From Dinochytrium kinnereticum (Eukaryota > Chytridiomycota > Chytridiomycetes > Chytridiales > Chytridiaceae), in assembly GCA_027604005.1 (NCBI GenBank), contig JADGJT010000360.1, forward strand, positions 1,510-23,137: DNA of 21,628 nt. Reading direction: 5' to 3'. Below are positions 9,974 through 20,321 of the stretch, piece by piece (position 1 is the first letter of the stretch; each line of letters opens with the position of its first letter). Made by a program: the position numbers and the translations under genes. The notes below the pieces were generated by a model. That model was not told the DNA's origin and did not search any database. It saw only the letters and a program-made list of their open reading frames with translations.

Positions 9974-12910
9974 ATGAAGAAGGTGTTCGGCTCCAGCGCA
10001 ACCTTAAAGATAGTCTTGGATGGGGCCCGAGCAGTCTCTAAGGATGGCAAGGGTGGGCTTGTTGATCGCATTGAGATCCCTGCATCCTCCAAATCTCGGA
10101 ACCAGACTGACGACTTTGGCATAAGTGACTTCGCGTCGTCGTCGGCTTCCTGCGTCAAGGGCCGGGTTATCCTCTCTTTGAGCAAGCCTTTGACCCGTGC
10201 TACTGACCTTAGCGTTCGGTTGTGGGGAAGCCTAGAGATAGATGCTTCCGGCGTCATGCATTGGGTCAGCCCAGAGATCACTGATGTTCGAGCCGTGAAC
10301 AAGACTCTTGTCGATACCACCACGGTCCTTTGGCGCAAGTCGACCCCGAACACATCCTTAGACAGCTTGTCTTCGGCCTCGAGCGCAACCGGCGGTTCGT
10401 TTGAAGCCGGAGAGCATGAGTTCCCCTTCACTCTGTACCTCCCTGGAGATGCCCCTCCTTCGGTCAGTATTCCCTACGGCAATATCCAGTACTATTTGCG
10501 GGCCAGGCTGTCGCGGTTGGGCCTGAGCTCGGATGTCACATCGTCGACCAAGCCTTTGATAGTGGCGCGGACCAGCATTTACAGCGGTAATCTTCTCGAA
10601 CACGCCTTTGAGACACGATTCCACAAGATCAAAGTCCACATGCTTGAGGAGATACCGTCTTCAGAGCCAGCAGTCAAGGTGTCGGTTGATGTTACCGTCA
10701 TTGATCGTGATGCTATCGGTTGTCTGGCTGGCGTGAAGTTACTCTTTGTCGAGAGGAGATCATACAGGTGAGGAGTATTGTTTTTTGTTTTTTTTCCGCT
10801 GTTGTCATTGACCGCTGAATTCAACAGCTGTGGAATCCCTCACAAGTCGCTCATGTATAAGGAGGAATCTAACTTGGGTAAAGGGTGTAAGTACACCCTC
10901 GACAAGTCCCAAAAGGGCGGGCCTGCGCTAGCTCCAAACCTTTCCAACCAGCAACTCCATGCCGCCGAAAACTTTCCTCTCGCTGCATCAGCGCTCCCAA
11001 CAGCCATGCCCGGACCTCTTCGCATAACTATGAAAGTCCCACTTGAGGGAGCAAACGTTTCGATCCGGACTCATGATCTTAGAATTACGCATCGCCTCGT
11101 GGTACGCCTCGATATGGACACTGAGGTTTGGGGAGGTGACCGACATTTTACGATCGAGATTCCTTCATCTATCGTCGCGGTCTCTCACACGTCGCCTTTA
11201 AACAAAACTCTTGCAAAAGGATCCTCTTACGCCGCATCCCTTGCTGGATCTGTCGGCCCTTCCTTCAACGGGTCTTGCGCGGCATCTATTAGGTCTGGGT
11301 GCAGCGCCTCGTCTGGCGCTGGAACAGAGGAAAAGGGGGGGAAGGATGGTTTTGGGATTATGATTCCGGGTCACAGCATTTCGAGGGCAGCGTCGATAGA
11401 GAACCTGCGTGGCAATGGGCAAGCCACGGTCATGGCCTACACCCATATCGACAGGCATAACTTGGACGAACGAGCCGATGCTCTGCTAGATAAGAGCAAC
11501 GATGGGCTTAGCGACATGGAGCGATCTTCCGATTTTGCCGTCGGTAGCCCGTCAAATTGCCTCGGGCGGTCTATGATCAGCTCGGCATCTCCGCCCCCAG
11601 AAGAGCTCTCCTGGGTCAATGGAGCCCACCTTCAAACTGGGAGTCCGACCCCTTCAATCAAAGGGAGTTTTAGACCCACGGACTTTTCGGACGCTCAGAG
11701 TCGGTCTAGATCCACTTCGGGTGCCTCTGGCAAATGGAATGGGCATGTTCAGTTACCGCTCACACCCGAGTCTCTGGATATACCGGTGCCAGCGGCCAAG
11801 GGTGATCCTGGGAATTTCATGCTCGTGACGCCTCCGACTCCGAGGTCTCCCGCGCTTCACCCCTCTAGGAGTATGCCCTACCTTAACGGTGTGGAGAAGC
11901 ATGAAGGAGAGGAGAAAGTAGAGGCGGAAGGGAGGAACCGTTCCGCCTCTGCAAATGAAGCAATCAACCACCAGGCCTATGCTTTCCTTTCAGTCGATCC
12001 AGCAGAAATGAACTTGACGCCCTTTCTCCAAGGCTCAGAATCCTCGGATGCCTCCCTGTCCCATCGAGGTGCTTACCATCATGGCAATTATCCTGCCCGA
12101 CAACCGCATGTGAGGCCGAGGTCCAGATCGGGATCTAGCACTGCTTCGTCGAATCAATTGTTTAGGGGATATGGCGCTCCAACTCCTTCTCCGTCTGCGA
12201 GCCCCGTCCCACCTTCCTCCCCCTCCCTCTCCGACATTTCCGACTCGGCGGCATCCGCAAACCACCAACCGCATCACCCAGAAAAGGCCATTAAACCGTC
12301 TATGTTCAAAATTCCTCTCATGAAATCCCTTTCCAACCTCCTCAGCTCTTCCACCGCCTCCTCTGAGTCTGGTAGCATGACTAATCTATCGTACTCGCTG
12401 AGCTCGGAATCTGGGACACCCTCTGTGCCGTTCAACACAACCGCATCGTCTAGACGGCTCAATGAACAGGCGAAGAGGAGCATCAGCCCTCATCCACCGA
12501 TGTCTGGTCGATCTCTAGATGACCTTCCTCCAAGAAGATCTATCGATTCACAGCGTTCCATGCACAAGGCTACCGTTACAAAAAGTGAGCATCCTCTAAA
12601 GACTTCTGTAATGCCTCCCAGGAGGTCTGTTGATGAGAAACGCGGTAACTCTTCTCCGACGCCGTTGCGGAAGAGCTTGGATTTGAGACCTTCTTTGGAA
12701 AGTTTGAGACCTCTAGGGAAGAAGGCTGCTGCTGGTGGTGGCTTTTTTCGGAATGCTAAGGTACCTGCTCAACAGCCGACGGCGGCGGTGACTTCTGTTC
12801 AGAAGCAGATAGCTGCTGACGAGCCGGCGATAATTGCTGTGCAGAATCAGTCTCAGGCGGGTGATGCTGAGTGGGAACTTGTGGACGGAGTTTATGAGTT
12901 TGTTGACTGA
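9974..12910 (+). CDS. Alpha-arrestin-like adaptor protein, 958 aa
   Basis: Two exons, 9974-10767 and 10828-12910, with a 60-bp GT-AG intron. An in-frame TAG at 9959-9961 supports the start. Residues about 1-240 look like an arrestin N-domain: GEHEFPFTLYLPGDAPPS is followed by GNIQYYLRARLSR, the usual 'PF...LP...P...Y.L.A.' pattern. Residues about 250-395 resemble an arrestin C-domain (PLRITMKVPLEGANVSIRT). The remaining 560 residues are Ser/Pro-rich and predicted disordered. Alpha-arrestins typically bring Rsp5/Nedd4 ubiquitin ligases to membrane transporters or receptors through PPxY motifs. No PPxY was found here, so ligase recruitment would need another route. Four R-x-S-[LIV]-D motifs lie at about 825-883 and look like basophilic-kinase or 14-3-3 sites, suggesting phospho-control. 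Family call by pattern; cargo unknown. Confidence 0.83.
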
Positions 12911-13626
12911 TTTGGGCTCTTTTGTTGGCTTTCTGGCCTCATACGATGTATCAAGCTGGTCTTGATCGTTTCCGCTCTTATATCTCATAAAATGTATTGG
13001 CGTTCTTCTTTTTGTTTGATTCTTTATTTTGTTTTTGCACCATTTGTAAAAAGCCTTTTCAACGTTGTCGCATTTTTTACACTTACAACCAGCAAATAAA
13101 AGTCGAGACTCTACATCTATTTACTCGCTCTTGCCTACATTTGTTGCATATAACCTTGCGAATACGCCTTCTTCGTCACCAATGTGGGTCTCATACGGAT
13201 CAAGGGCCCAAAAAAAAAAGAAGTCACGTAAAGCGATTTCATCTGACAGAAACTTGGACATCACACAATTCCAGTTCTCGGGATACTGAATAAGAGTGAT
13301 GTGGGGAGAGCAGGGAGCACGGCCCAACCCACAAAACACAATGGACAGGCGAAACCAGCAATATGCCCATGATAAGGATGGTGTTGTTTACTGCCATTTT
13401 AACAACCACACATTTCGTTTTTTATTTTCACTGCAACGTCTAGCCTCAACAGTAATAAATTATTGTTAAAAAAAAGGAAAAGAATATAAAGAGAAGAAAA
13501 GGGGCAGCCAACCACTCCAACCGCTCGTCTCTAAACATAATCCCCTTCAACCCCCAAAACCACCGATGTCCCCCCTCCCAACAAAAAACCAAAAACAAAC
13601 CAACCACAATCCATCTCCAAAACCCC
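12911..13626. other. Convergent 3' intergenic region, no gene seen
   Basis: 716 bp between the stop codons of the arrestin gene (plus) and the DNAI4-type gene (minus). It is T-rich on the left and A-rich on the right, as expected for two facing 3' UTRs. On the minus strand an AATAAA hexamer corresponds to TTTATT at 13421-13426, about 200 bp past the dynein stop. Short open frames here show no recognisable protein. Confidence 0.6.
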
Positions 13627-16600
13627 TCACTGCTCACCAGCCCCCGCACTTGAACTCACAGTCTGGTTCTTGTTAGCGATCACTCTAGCCAACACCCCAG
13701 CCTGTTCCTCGACAACCGATCTAGAAAGCCCTCCCGTTGATCCCCCTCCCGCCATCTTTGCCACACTGCCCCCTTTGAGATTGAACACGGACACGGTGCC
13801 GTTGTCATCTCCAATGAGGACGGTCGGGCTTCGAGAGGCGAAGATGATGGCTGTGAGACGGCGGTCGAGGACTGTGTGGAGGATGGCGGGGTCCAGGCTG
13901 TTGTTGTTTTTTTCCAAAAGAAAGAGTAGGTGGGTGATTTGGTGAGGGGAGGAAACGACGGTGGGGGGGAGAGTGACTTACACTGAGAACTGCAAATCCC
14001 AAATCTCCATCCTCCCGTCATTCGACACGCACCCGAAAACGGTTGAATTGTTATACGACCAAGCAATGTCCGTGATCGAATCCTAAACAACAAAAAAAAA
14101 AAAAAAAAAAAGTCAGAAAAAAGCCTTCCAATAACAACGACCTTGAAATAGACAAAAAAAAACCAACAAAAAACCAAACTATAAGGTAAGAGGAAAGAAG
14201 AACAAAAAAAAACATCATCCCAACCTTCCCACTCTGGAACTTGAACACAGCATTCTCATCATCAACCCCCCAAAGACGAACCGTCCAATCAGCAGAGCAA
14301 GAAAGAAAGTATCCCGGTAAAAATGGTGACCATTTCACCTTGTAGACGGCGCCGGTGTGCCCGAATTGAGTCATCAGGTACTGTTCGTTGTAGCTGCAGG
14401 AGCAGCGGTGGATGTACCCATCTTCTGTTCCGACGATGTAGCTGTTTGTTGGTGTTTTTTGTTGTTGTTGTCGTTGTGGGATCAAGGGGGGTTAATAGAT
14501 TCAGTTATGGGGTTTTTTCGTTTGGGGGGGAGTCGGTATTATGATTAAAGTGAGGGCAATATACACAAAACAGGTTATTTTTTTGAGAGGGAGTAAAGAA
14601 CGGAAGAAGAGGAGAACAATCGAGTCAAAGGAGCAGGGCGTGTTAAAAAAAAACCACCAAATAGCATATCAAGAAAAAAAGAGCAATAATGGAAGTAATC
14701 AAACCCAATTTGAAGCGGGCAGAAGAACAAAGGAAAAAGAGAAAAGAAAAAAAAAAAATCAAACTTACATATTACTATCATTCGGATTAAAATCAAAACA
14801 AAGCCCTCCAGCCTGTCTCGCAATAAACGCACTCGTCTTCGACCCTCCATGTCCCCCCGCGTTCCCCGCCCCACCACCCCCACTCTGTCCCCCGGGTTTA
14901 ATCTCCTGCTGTCTCGTCACCCTTTTCAGCGTCATCAGATCTAACACCGTCAAGGCGATCATTAGAGAAAAGTATAAGTTTGGTTATTTTCTTTGGGTGG
15001 GGAGGGGGAGGAAGAGGGGAGAGGACAAACCAGTGTATTCAAATCCTTTTCGGATCAGCCATTGACAGACTCGACCGTCGGTGGACACTGAGACAAGTGT
15101 TTCACCTCGGGATTGGTCATCCCCGATGACACGCTCGCGGTCGACCCATTTTAGCTCCCAGACGGGGTCGCGGTGCTTTCCGGCGTGGTCGCTGAGTATT
15201 TTTTTTTTTTTTTTTTTGTTGTTGTTGTTGATTTTGTTTTTTGAGATTTGGGTGGGTGGGGTGGGCGGTTAGGGTTTTGGTTTTTTGTTGTGGGGATAAG
15301 CGACAGTGAGGTTAGAAAATTGTGGATGGTTGGGAGGGGAAGGGAACGGGTAGTGCTTGCTTTTGTTTGTTGTTTTTTTTTTGTTGTTGTTGTTTTGCCT
15401 TTCGTCTTTGATTTGTTTTTGTTTTTTTCTTGGAGAGGAAAGGAAACTGCAAAACAGCAGGAAACCCCCAACCAAAAAAACGGCAGGGGAGGAACCCAAC
15501 CCAACCCCCACATCCCCCCCCCCCCGCCAAAAAAAAAACAAAACAAAAAATAACAAAAACAAAACTCACCTGCTATCCAAAACAGGTCTAACATCCTTCC
15601 TCCTAACATCATACACCGCAACCCTCCCATCCATAAACCCAACCGCCAACAAATTCGGTGTGGCGCGTGAAAAATCAATCGCGGTGACGGGTGAGGTTGA
15701 TCGGTAGATTCGTTCAGGCCACTGAAGCGTGGTGAAAACAAATAAAAAAAGTCGATTACACACATGGGAAAGTGATTAAAAAAAAAAGACGGGAGGGTGG
15801 GGAGGAGGCAAACCATAAAAAAACAAAAAAAAAAACAAAGTAGAAAATAGGCTCGGGAGGAGTTGCAACACTCACTTCAGGATTTTTGGGGGACCAGCAG
15901 AGGACTAACCCTGAGAAGGGGGTTTGGAGCGTCTTGGATTCACCGTATGCGACGGCGAGGATGTCCTGTTGTTTGTTTGTTTTTTTGTTTTAGTCTAGTC
16001 ATGTGGGGATTATGCAATTTTTAGGAGGGTAGAGGGGGGGGGGGCAGTTGTAAAGCTTTACCTCGTTTTGCTTGTTCCATGCCATATACATGACCGTTCT
16101 GCCTCGAGTGAGCTCACAGCGGTAGGACCACAGTGCGTTGAGTGTTGGGATACCGGCTCCGAGAGAATCCAGGGGTTTTTTGGTTCCTGTTGATTGTTGC
16201 AAGCGTGGGGGTAGGGGAATAGAATGGGAGTTGATCATTACGTTAGGGAAAGAAAAGAAAAAATAAGAAAAGAAAAGAAAAATAAAAGAAACTTTTAAAC
16301 AATCGCCACCTCCCCGCCTTTCTTGAAGAAAGAAGAGAAGGAAAAAAAAAGAAATTTCAAACTCTTTCACTTCACCGCCTTCCTCCCACAAAAACAACAA
16401 AAAAATAACCAGAATACCTTTCTCGTTCTCCTGATCCACCCCCTCCTCGTCCTCCTCCTCCTCCTCCTCTTCCTCCTCCTCCTCCTCCCTCCTAACCCCC
16501 TCCTCCTCCCCCACCTTACCACCATCATTGAGATGATGAGACTCCTTCACAAGCTCCTTTGCCTGCTCCGCCATAGCATTGAGATGTTGAAGCCGTCGAG

Positions 16601-19296
16601 CGGATTCGGCCTCTTCATCGATGTTACGGTAGAGAAGATGCTTCTTCTCGTAGTTGTTGCCTACCACTGCGCGTTCCATTATTTGGAGGGAGGTGCGGAG
16701 GAGGTCTTGGTTTAACTGCCGAGAAGGAGGGGGGATGTTAGTGGGAAGTTGTTTGGGTGGGGATGGGAGGAGAGATGAGGAGTTGAGTCTTTGGGAGTCT
16801 CATTGGCAAATATAATGGGGGACTGGATGAATTGTCTCAATATGAAAAAATGAACAATGTAGGCTTATTAATAATGGGGTTTGGAAAGCAAGAGGGCAGT
16901 CAAGGCATGAGACAACAAAAGACCGATGAAGGGGAGGAAAACAATCCAAAAATCAAACGGAAAAGAAACAATATATGAATTACAAAAAGAGTCTCAAGAA
17001 AAAAAACAAACAACCACCTACCAGACTCAACCCGCCACCCTCCTTCTCCCCAAACATCCCAAACTCCCCTCCATCTGCTCCCCCACCGCCACCGCCCCCC
17101 GCCGCCCCGGAGGTAGCGGTGCCCACACCACCATGTATGACCGAAAAGTTTGCCTCAGAAGCATTATCCTCGTTGAAGAAGACTGAGCGAGAAGCCATCA
17201 TCGAGCCTCCCGAGAGGTCGGTGGGGTTGCTTGTGGGAAGCATAATAGATTCCGCTGGGATCGCGCTGCCGCTTAAGGGGATCTCGGCGGGAGCGGGGGC
17301 GTCGGTTCTTGTGGGGAGATCGTCGGGGAGGTCGATTTCTCTAAGGTTTTTTTTGTTTTTGGTTTTTTTTTGTGAAGAGGGGGGGAGGAAAAGGATAGGG
17401 TTCGGTGATAACAGATAAGTCGAGAGTTGATTTTTAGATGTCACTCCTTTATATCTTCTCGCTTTTGCCGGAATGGGAAGGTGGGGAACGCTGCTGCAAA
17501 GGAAGAAGAAGAAGAAGGAAGTGCGACAACCAAGATCACCCAAGAAAAACTCACTTTGAATCCGTCCCAGAATCAACCTTCTCATTCCTTTTCTCGGCGT
17601 AAGCGTCGTGGATTCCCCATCGTGTTGCTTGACATTCCGCGGTGCTGTGGGTTGGACCTGAGACTTGGATCTCCTTGGTCTTGAGAAAGTGGTTGAAGGT
17701 TTGCATGCTGCGTTCTGTGAAGTTTTCATTGTTTGCTCGAGAGTTTAGGAGCTTTTTGAAGACGGCGGGGGGTGAAGTATGAGGGAGATGAGGGGTGCAT
17801 TAGATGGGTTGTTTCATGGACTTTACAACGCGAAAACGAAAACGAAAATAAACAATAATAAGTAGACCCTGACGCGTGTGGCAAAACGTTACGATAAAGC
17901 AGTGGAAGGTGATTTATTTCATCACACCAAATCTTACCTCCTGATACTTTGCATTTCGCTCCCTAACAGTCGCCACCTCCTCCGTAAAATCATTTGATAC
18001 GGCCACGGACGGAAGGTCGAGCAACCATATCGTTTCCGTCTCAGTGAGATAAATATCTCGAAGCTTGTTCAATTCCACCTCCGACATCGTCTTTCCATCC
18101 GCCCCCAACCCTCTCTCAGTCTCCCCGGTCGCTTTGCCCGATTGCGCCGTGCTGGATCGAATTGGGACTTTGCATACGATAACGAGAGAGAAATTTCAAG
18201 AGAGTGGACAAAAACAGGTGAGAAAAGAAGGCCCGGATGGAAAGGAATTAGAAAAAATAAAAACGCGAGAATCAAAGAGAATGATCGGTGTTGAAGAAGA
18301 GCGGGGGGGAGGGCAACCTTCTTCGCGATCGTCCGTGTCGTTTTCAGAGTCGTAATCACTGTCACGGTCTTTTTCGTCGTCGCTCGTGGCCACCGAGTTT
18401 CCGCTAGAGTTTGAAAAGCCCATGCCGGATCTTCCAAAGACGGAGGCATTCCAGGATCCCATAGTCATGGATTCGAGATTGTTGAGAACGTCTGCGACCG
18501 TTTCCTGGTTAACAAAGAATTTTGAAGGGTGGGAAGGGTTTTTTGAAAGAGCATTTGTGAAAGGATAATAATGATGGATTAGGAACAAAAAGTGATGGTC
18601 TCAAAAAGAATGTAGAGAAAAAATAAATGTAAAATATAGAGGAATTAAAGGCGGTGATGGATGATAAACGGTGGCATTAACCGCCTTTGGCGCCATCCTG
18701 CTGCTTCGTCTGGTCGCAGTACAAAAGAAAGAAAAGAATAAATATGCTCCCTTTGGTTTCTGGGGGAATAAACAATAAGAAGAGAAAGAAAAAAAAAAAA
18801 AAAAGAATAGGCCCTCTATGGCCGCTGTACTGCTTCCTTTAGTCGGTGCGCTTCTCCCACTTTTTGGCAATACCTTTGTCATGCTTGCAATGGAAACCTC
18901 GGTGGTGGAAGCGCCAGTCATGAAACTCTTCCCATGCAGGACGCCATTCTTTTGAGGATGAGCAACCAACGAAACAGGGGTGACATCGACCCCATCCTCA
19001 TCCAAAACCTGAACACCACTCAAGAAGCTCCCCAGATTTCCGGCGCCGCCCTGGCCCACAAACATGCTGCTGGCGAGCCCCGACATCTGGCCCTGCATGC
19101 TCTTGCTCCCGGCAGCACCGGCAGCAAGGGAGTGACCACGGCCGCCACCACCGGCAGTTCCTGAGCCGGTGGAGTAGATCATGCTTGAGGTTGTTGCTTG
19201 GTTGATGCGTGATGAGGAGGGGTTTGCGAGCATGGAGCCGCGAGGGAGGGTTGAGCGGGATCTTGTTGCGATGCCTTCCATGTGTGGTGCCATCAT
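13627..19296 (-). CDS. DNAI4: Axonemal dynein intermediate chain DNAI4 (WDR78, IC138 type), 980 aa
   Basis: Intermediate chain of the two-headed I1/f inner-arm dynein of motile flagella; the Chlamydomonas counterpart IC138 is a phosphorylated regulator of waveform. Fourteen exons: 19296-18874, 18504-18318, 18167-17938, 17751-17555, 17340-17022, 16715-16418, 16186-16062, 15965-15876, 15721-15570, 15191-15031, 14940-14769, 14441-14225, 14082-13982, 13897-13627; all phases match. An in-frame TAA upstream supports the start. The N-terminal 200 residues are Ser/Gly-rich. Then come the conserved LTETETIWLLDLPS and NSRANNENFTERSMQTFN segments, an acidic Glu run near 525-545, and WD40 repeats from about 570 to 960. 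Diagnostic WD segments are DPVWELKWVD, LVSVSTDGRVCQWLIRKGFEYTDLM, FLSCSADWTVRLW and MEIWDLQ followed by LDPAILH near the C-terminus. Family knowledge places it with WDR78 rather than DNAI1/DNAI2. Length is between human DNAI4 (about 850) and algal IC138 (about 1050). Confidence 0.92.
16439..16509 (-). repeat. GAG/GAA codon run (poly-Glu) in the DNAI4-type gene
   Basis: CTC/CTT trinucleotide run on the plus strand, coding for about a dozen consecutive Glu residues plus flanking Asp/Glu on the minus strand. It sits between the helical linker and the WD40 propeller, where length variation would be tolerated. Confidence 0.8.
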
Positions 19297-19730
19297 TGAG
19301 GTGGGTGGTCCCGGGTTGATGGAGGGTTTTCTGTAGATTGATGGTGATGACGATTAATTGGAGTGAGTGGGGTTGCATTTTTTGAGGGAGAGGAGCGGGA
19401 TAGTGAGGGTGTGGTGTGATGGTTGTGAGAGTTTTGAATGTTCTCTTTTTCTTTCCGTCCTTCCTTTCTTCCTTCCTTCTTTCATTCTTCTTCTTCTTCT
19501 TCTTCTGGGTTTGTACTGCTTACTTTCCCATGACGCTTCCCCGCTTGCTGCCGCTGCCTGATGCGTTGTTGGAGGTGTTTGGAGCGGACTGCCTCTTTGT
19601 GTCGATGGCGGATGATGACGGCGGCGGCGGCAGGGGCAGCATTGGCGGCGACGACGGCAATGACGGGCGGTGGCTGGTAGAAAAACAAGAGCGTGGGAAA
19701 ATAGAGGTTTTTCTCTTTGCTTCAGTGGTG

Positions 19731-19751
19731 GATGGATGGATGGATGGATGG
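19731..19751. repeat. (GATG)n microsatellite, five units
   Basis: Uninterrupted tetranucleotide run, flanked after 16 bp by an AG dinucleotide run. Confidence 0.9.
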
Positions 19752-19767
19752 TAAGCAGTAACAGGGC

Positions 19768-19785
19768 AGAGAGAGAGAGAGAGAG
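19768..19785. repeat. (AG)9 microsatellite
   Basis: Nine uninterrupted AG units in the DNAI4/HAP2 intergenic region. GA tracts often act as promoter elements, but nothing else here supports that. Confidence 0.9.
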
Positions 19786-19940
19786 GGGAGTGGGGTTTGG
19801 TTTGTCACTGTAATTGATAATAATAATTAAAATAAATAAATAAATAATGATAATAATTGTCAGTTGGTATTATTTAATTATTAATTAATTCAATTATAAA
19901 TTAATAAATAATAATTCAATTTCTTTCTTTCTTTCTTCTG

Positions 19941-19961
19941 GCTGCTGCTGCTGCTGCTGCT
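19941..19961. repeat. (GCT)7 microsatellite
   Basis: Seven perfect GCT units following a (CTTT)n run. It lies outside any gene model. Confidence 0.9.
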
Positions 19962-19990
19962 CACCTCCAACCCTCCCCAACAAATTAATA

Positions 19991-20040
19991 ATAATTCATA
20001 ATAATTCATAATAATTCATAATAATTCAATAATAATTCAA
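19991..20040. repeat. 10-bp AT-rich tandem repeat (unit ATAATTCATA)
   Basis: Three perfect units are followed by two degenerate ones. The following ATTATTATT run (about 20050-20066) is an inverted match to the AATAATAAT core, so a hairpin is possible. Confidence 0.85.
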
Positions 20041-20082
20041 TATAATTTCATATTATTATTATTATTTCTCTCTTCTCTCATT

Positions 20083-20090
20083 CCAATTGG
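20083..20090. promoter_or_regulatory. Palindromic CCAAT box (CCAATTGG)
   Basis: CCAAT on both strands, 232 bp before the HAP2/NF-YA start codon. CCAAT is the established target of the HAP2/3/5 complex, so autoregulation is conceivable; this is inference from an 8-bp word. Confidence 0.35.
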
Positions 20091-20321
20091 CAACGCTCGA
20101 TCAGCCAACAGAAACAACCACAGCGCACTCGACCCTCTCGCTCCGCAACCAACCAACTTTCCCACGCTCACGTCACCCCTCACCACTCACCCTCACCTCC
20201 TCACCTCCTCACCTCCTTACCCTCACCCCTCACCTCCACCCCCGTCATCAAGAACCAACCTCTCCTCCCTCCCCATCCATCCATCTATCCAAACCACACC
20301 AACCTCCTCAAGTAGCCTCAA

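Larger units (their letters stand above)
19297..20321. promoter_or_regulatory. 1-kb divergent intergenic region (DNAI4 / HAP2 promoters)
   Basis: Holds the 5' regions of both divergent genes. Read rightwards: pyrimidine/CTT tracts (19440-19505), a GC-rich stretch (19530-19680), ATGG and AG microsatellites, an AT-rich block (about 19805-19925), a GCT run, a 10-bp tandem repeat, a CCAATTGG box, then a C/T-rich leader with TCACCTCC repeats (20193-20216) before the HAP2 ATG. Frames that open here are low complexity and judged non-coding. Confidence 0.65.

Noticed and set aside
15151..15816. Long minus-strand open frame through the DNAI4 intron region
   Set aside because: It runs through intronic homopolymer sequence in a frame different from the WD40 exons, which are explained by exons at 15570-15721 and 15031-15191.
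19416..19754. Plus-strand open frame upstream of HAP2
   Set aside because: The translation is pure low complexity from CTT, GGC and ATGG repeats; it lies in a divergent promoter region.
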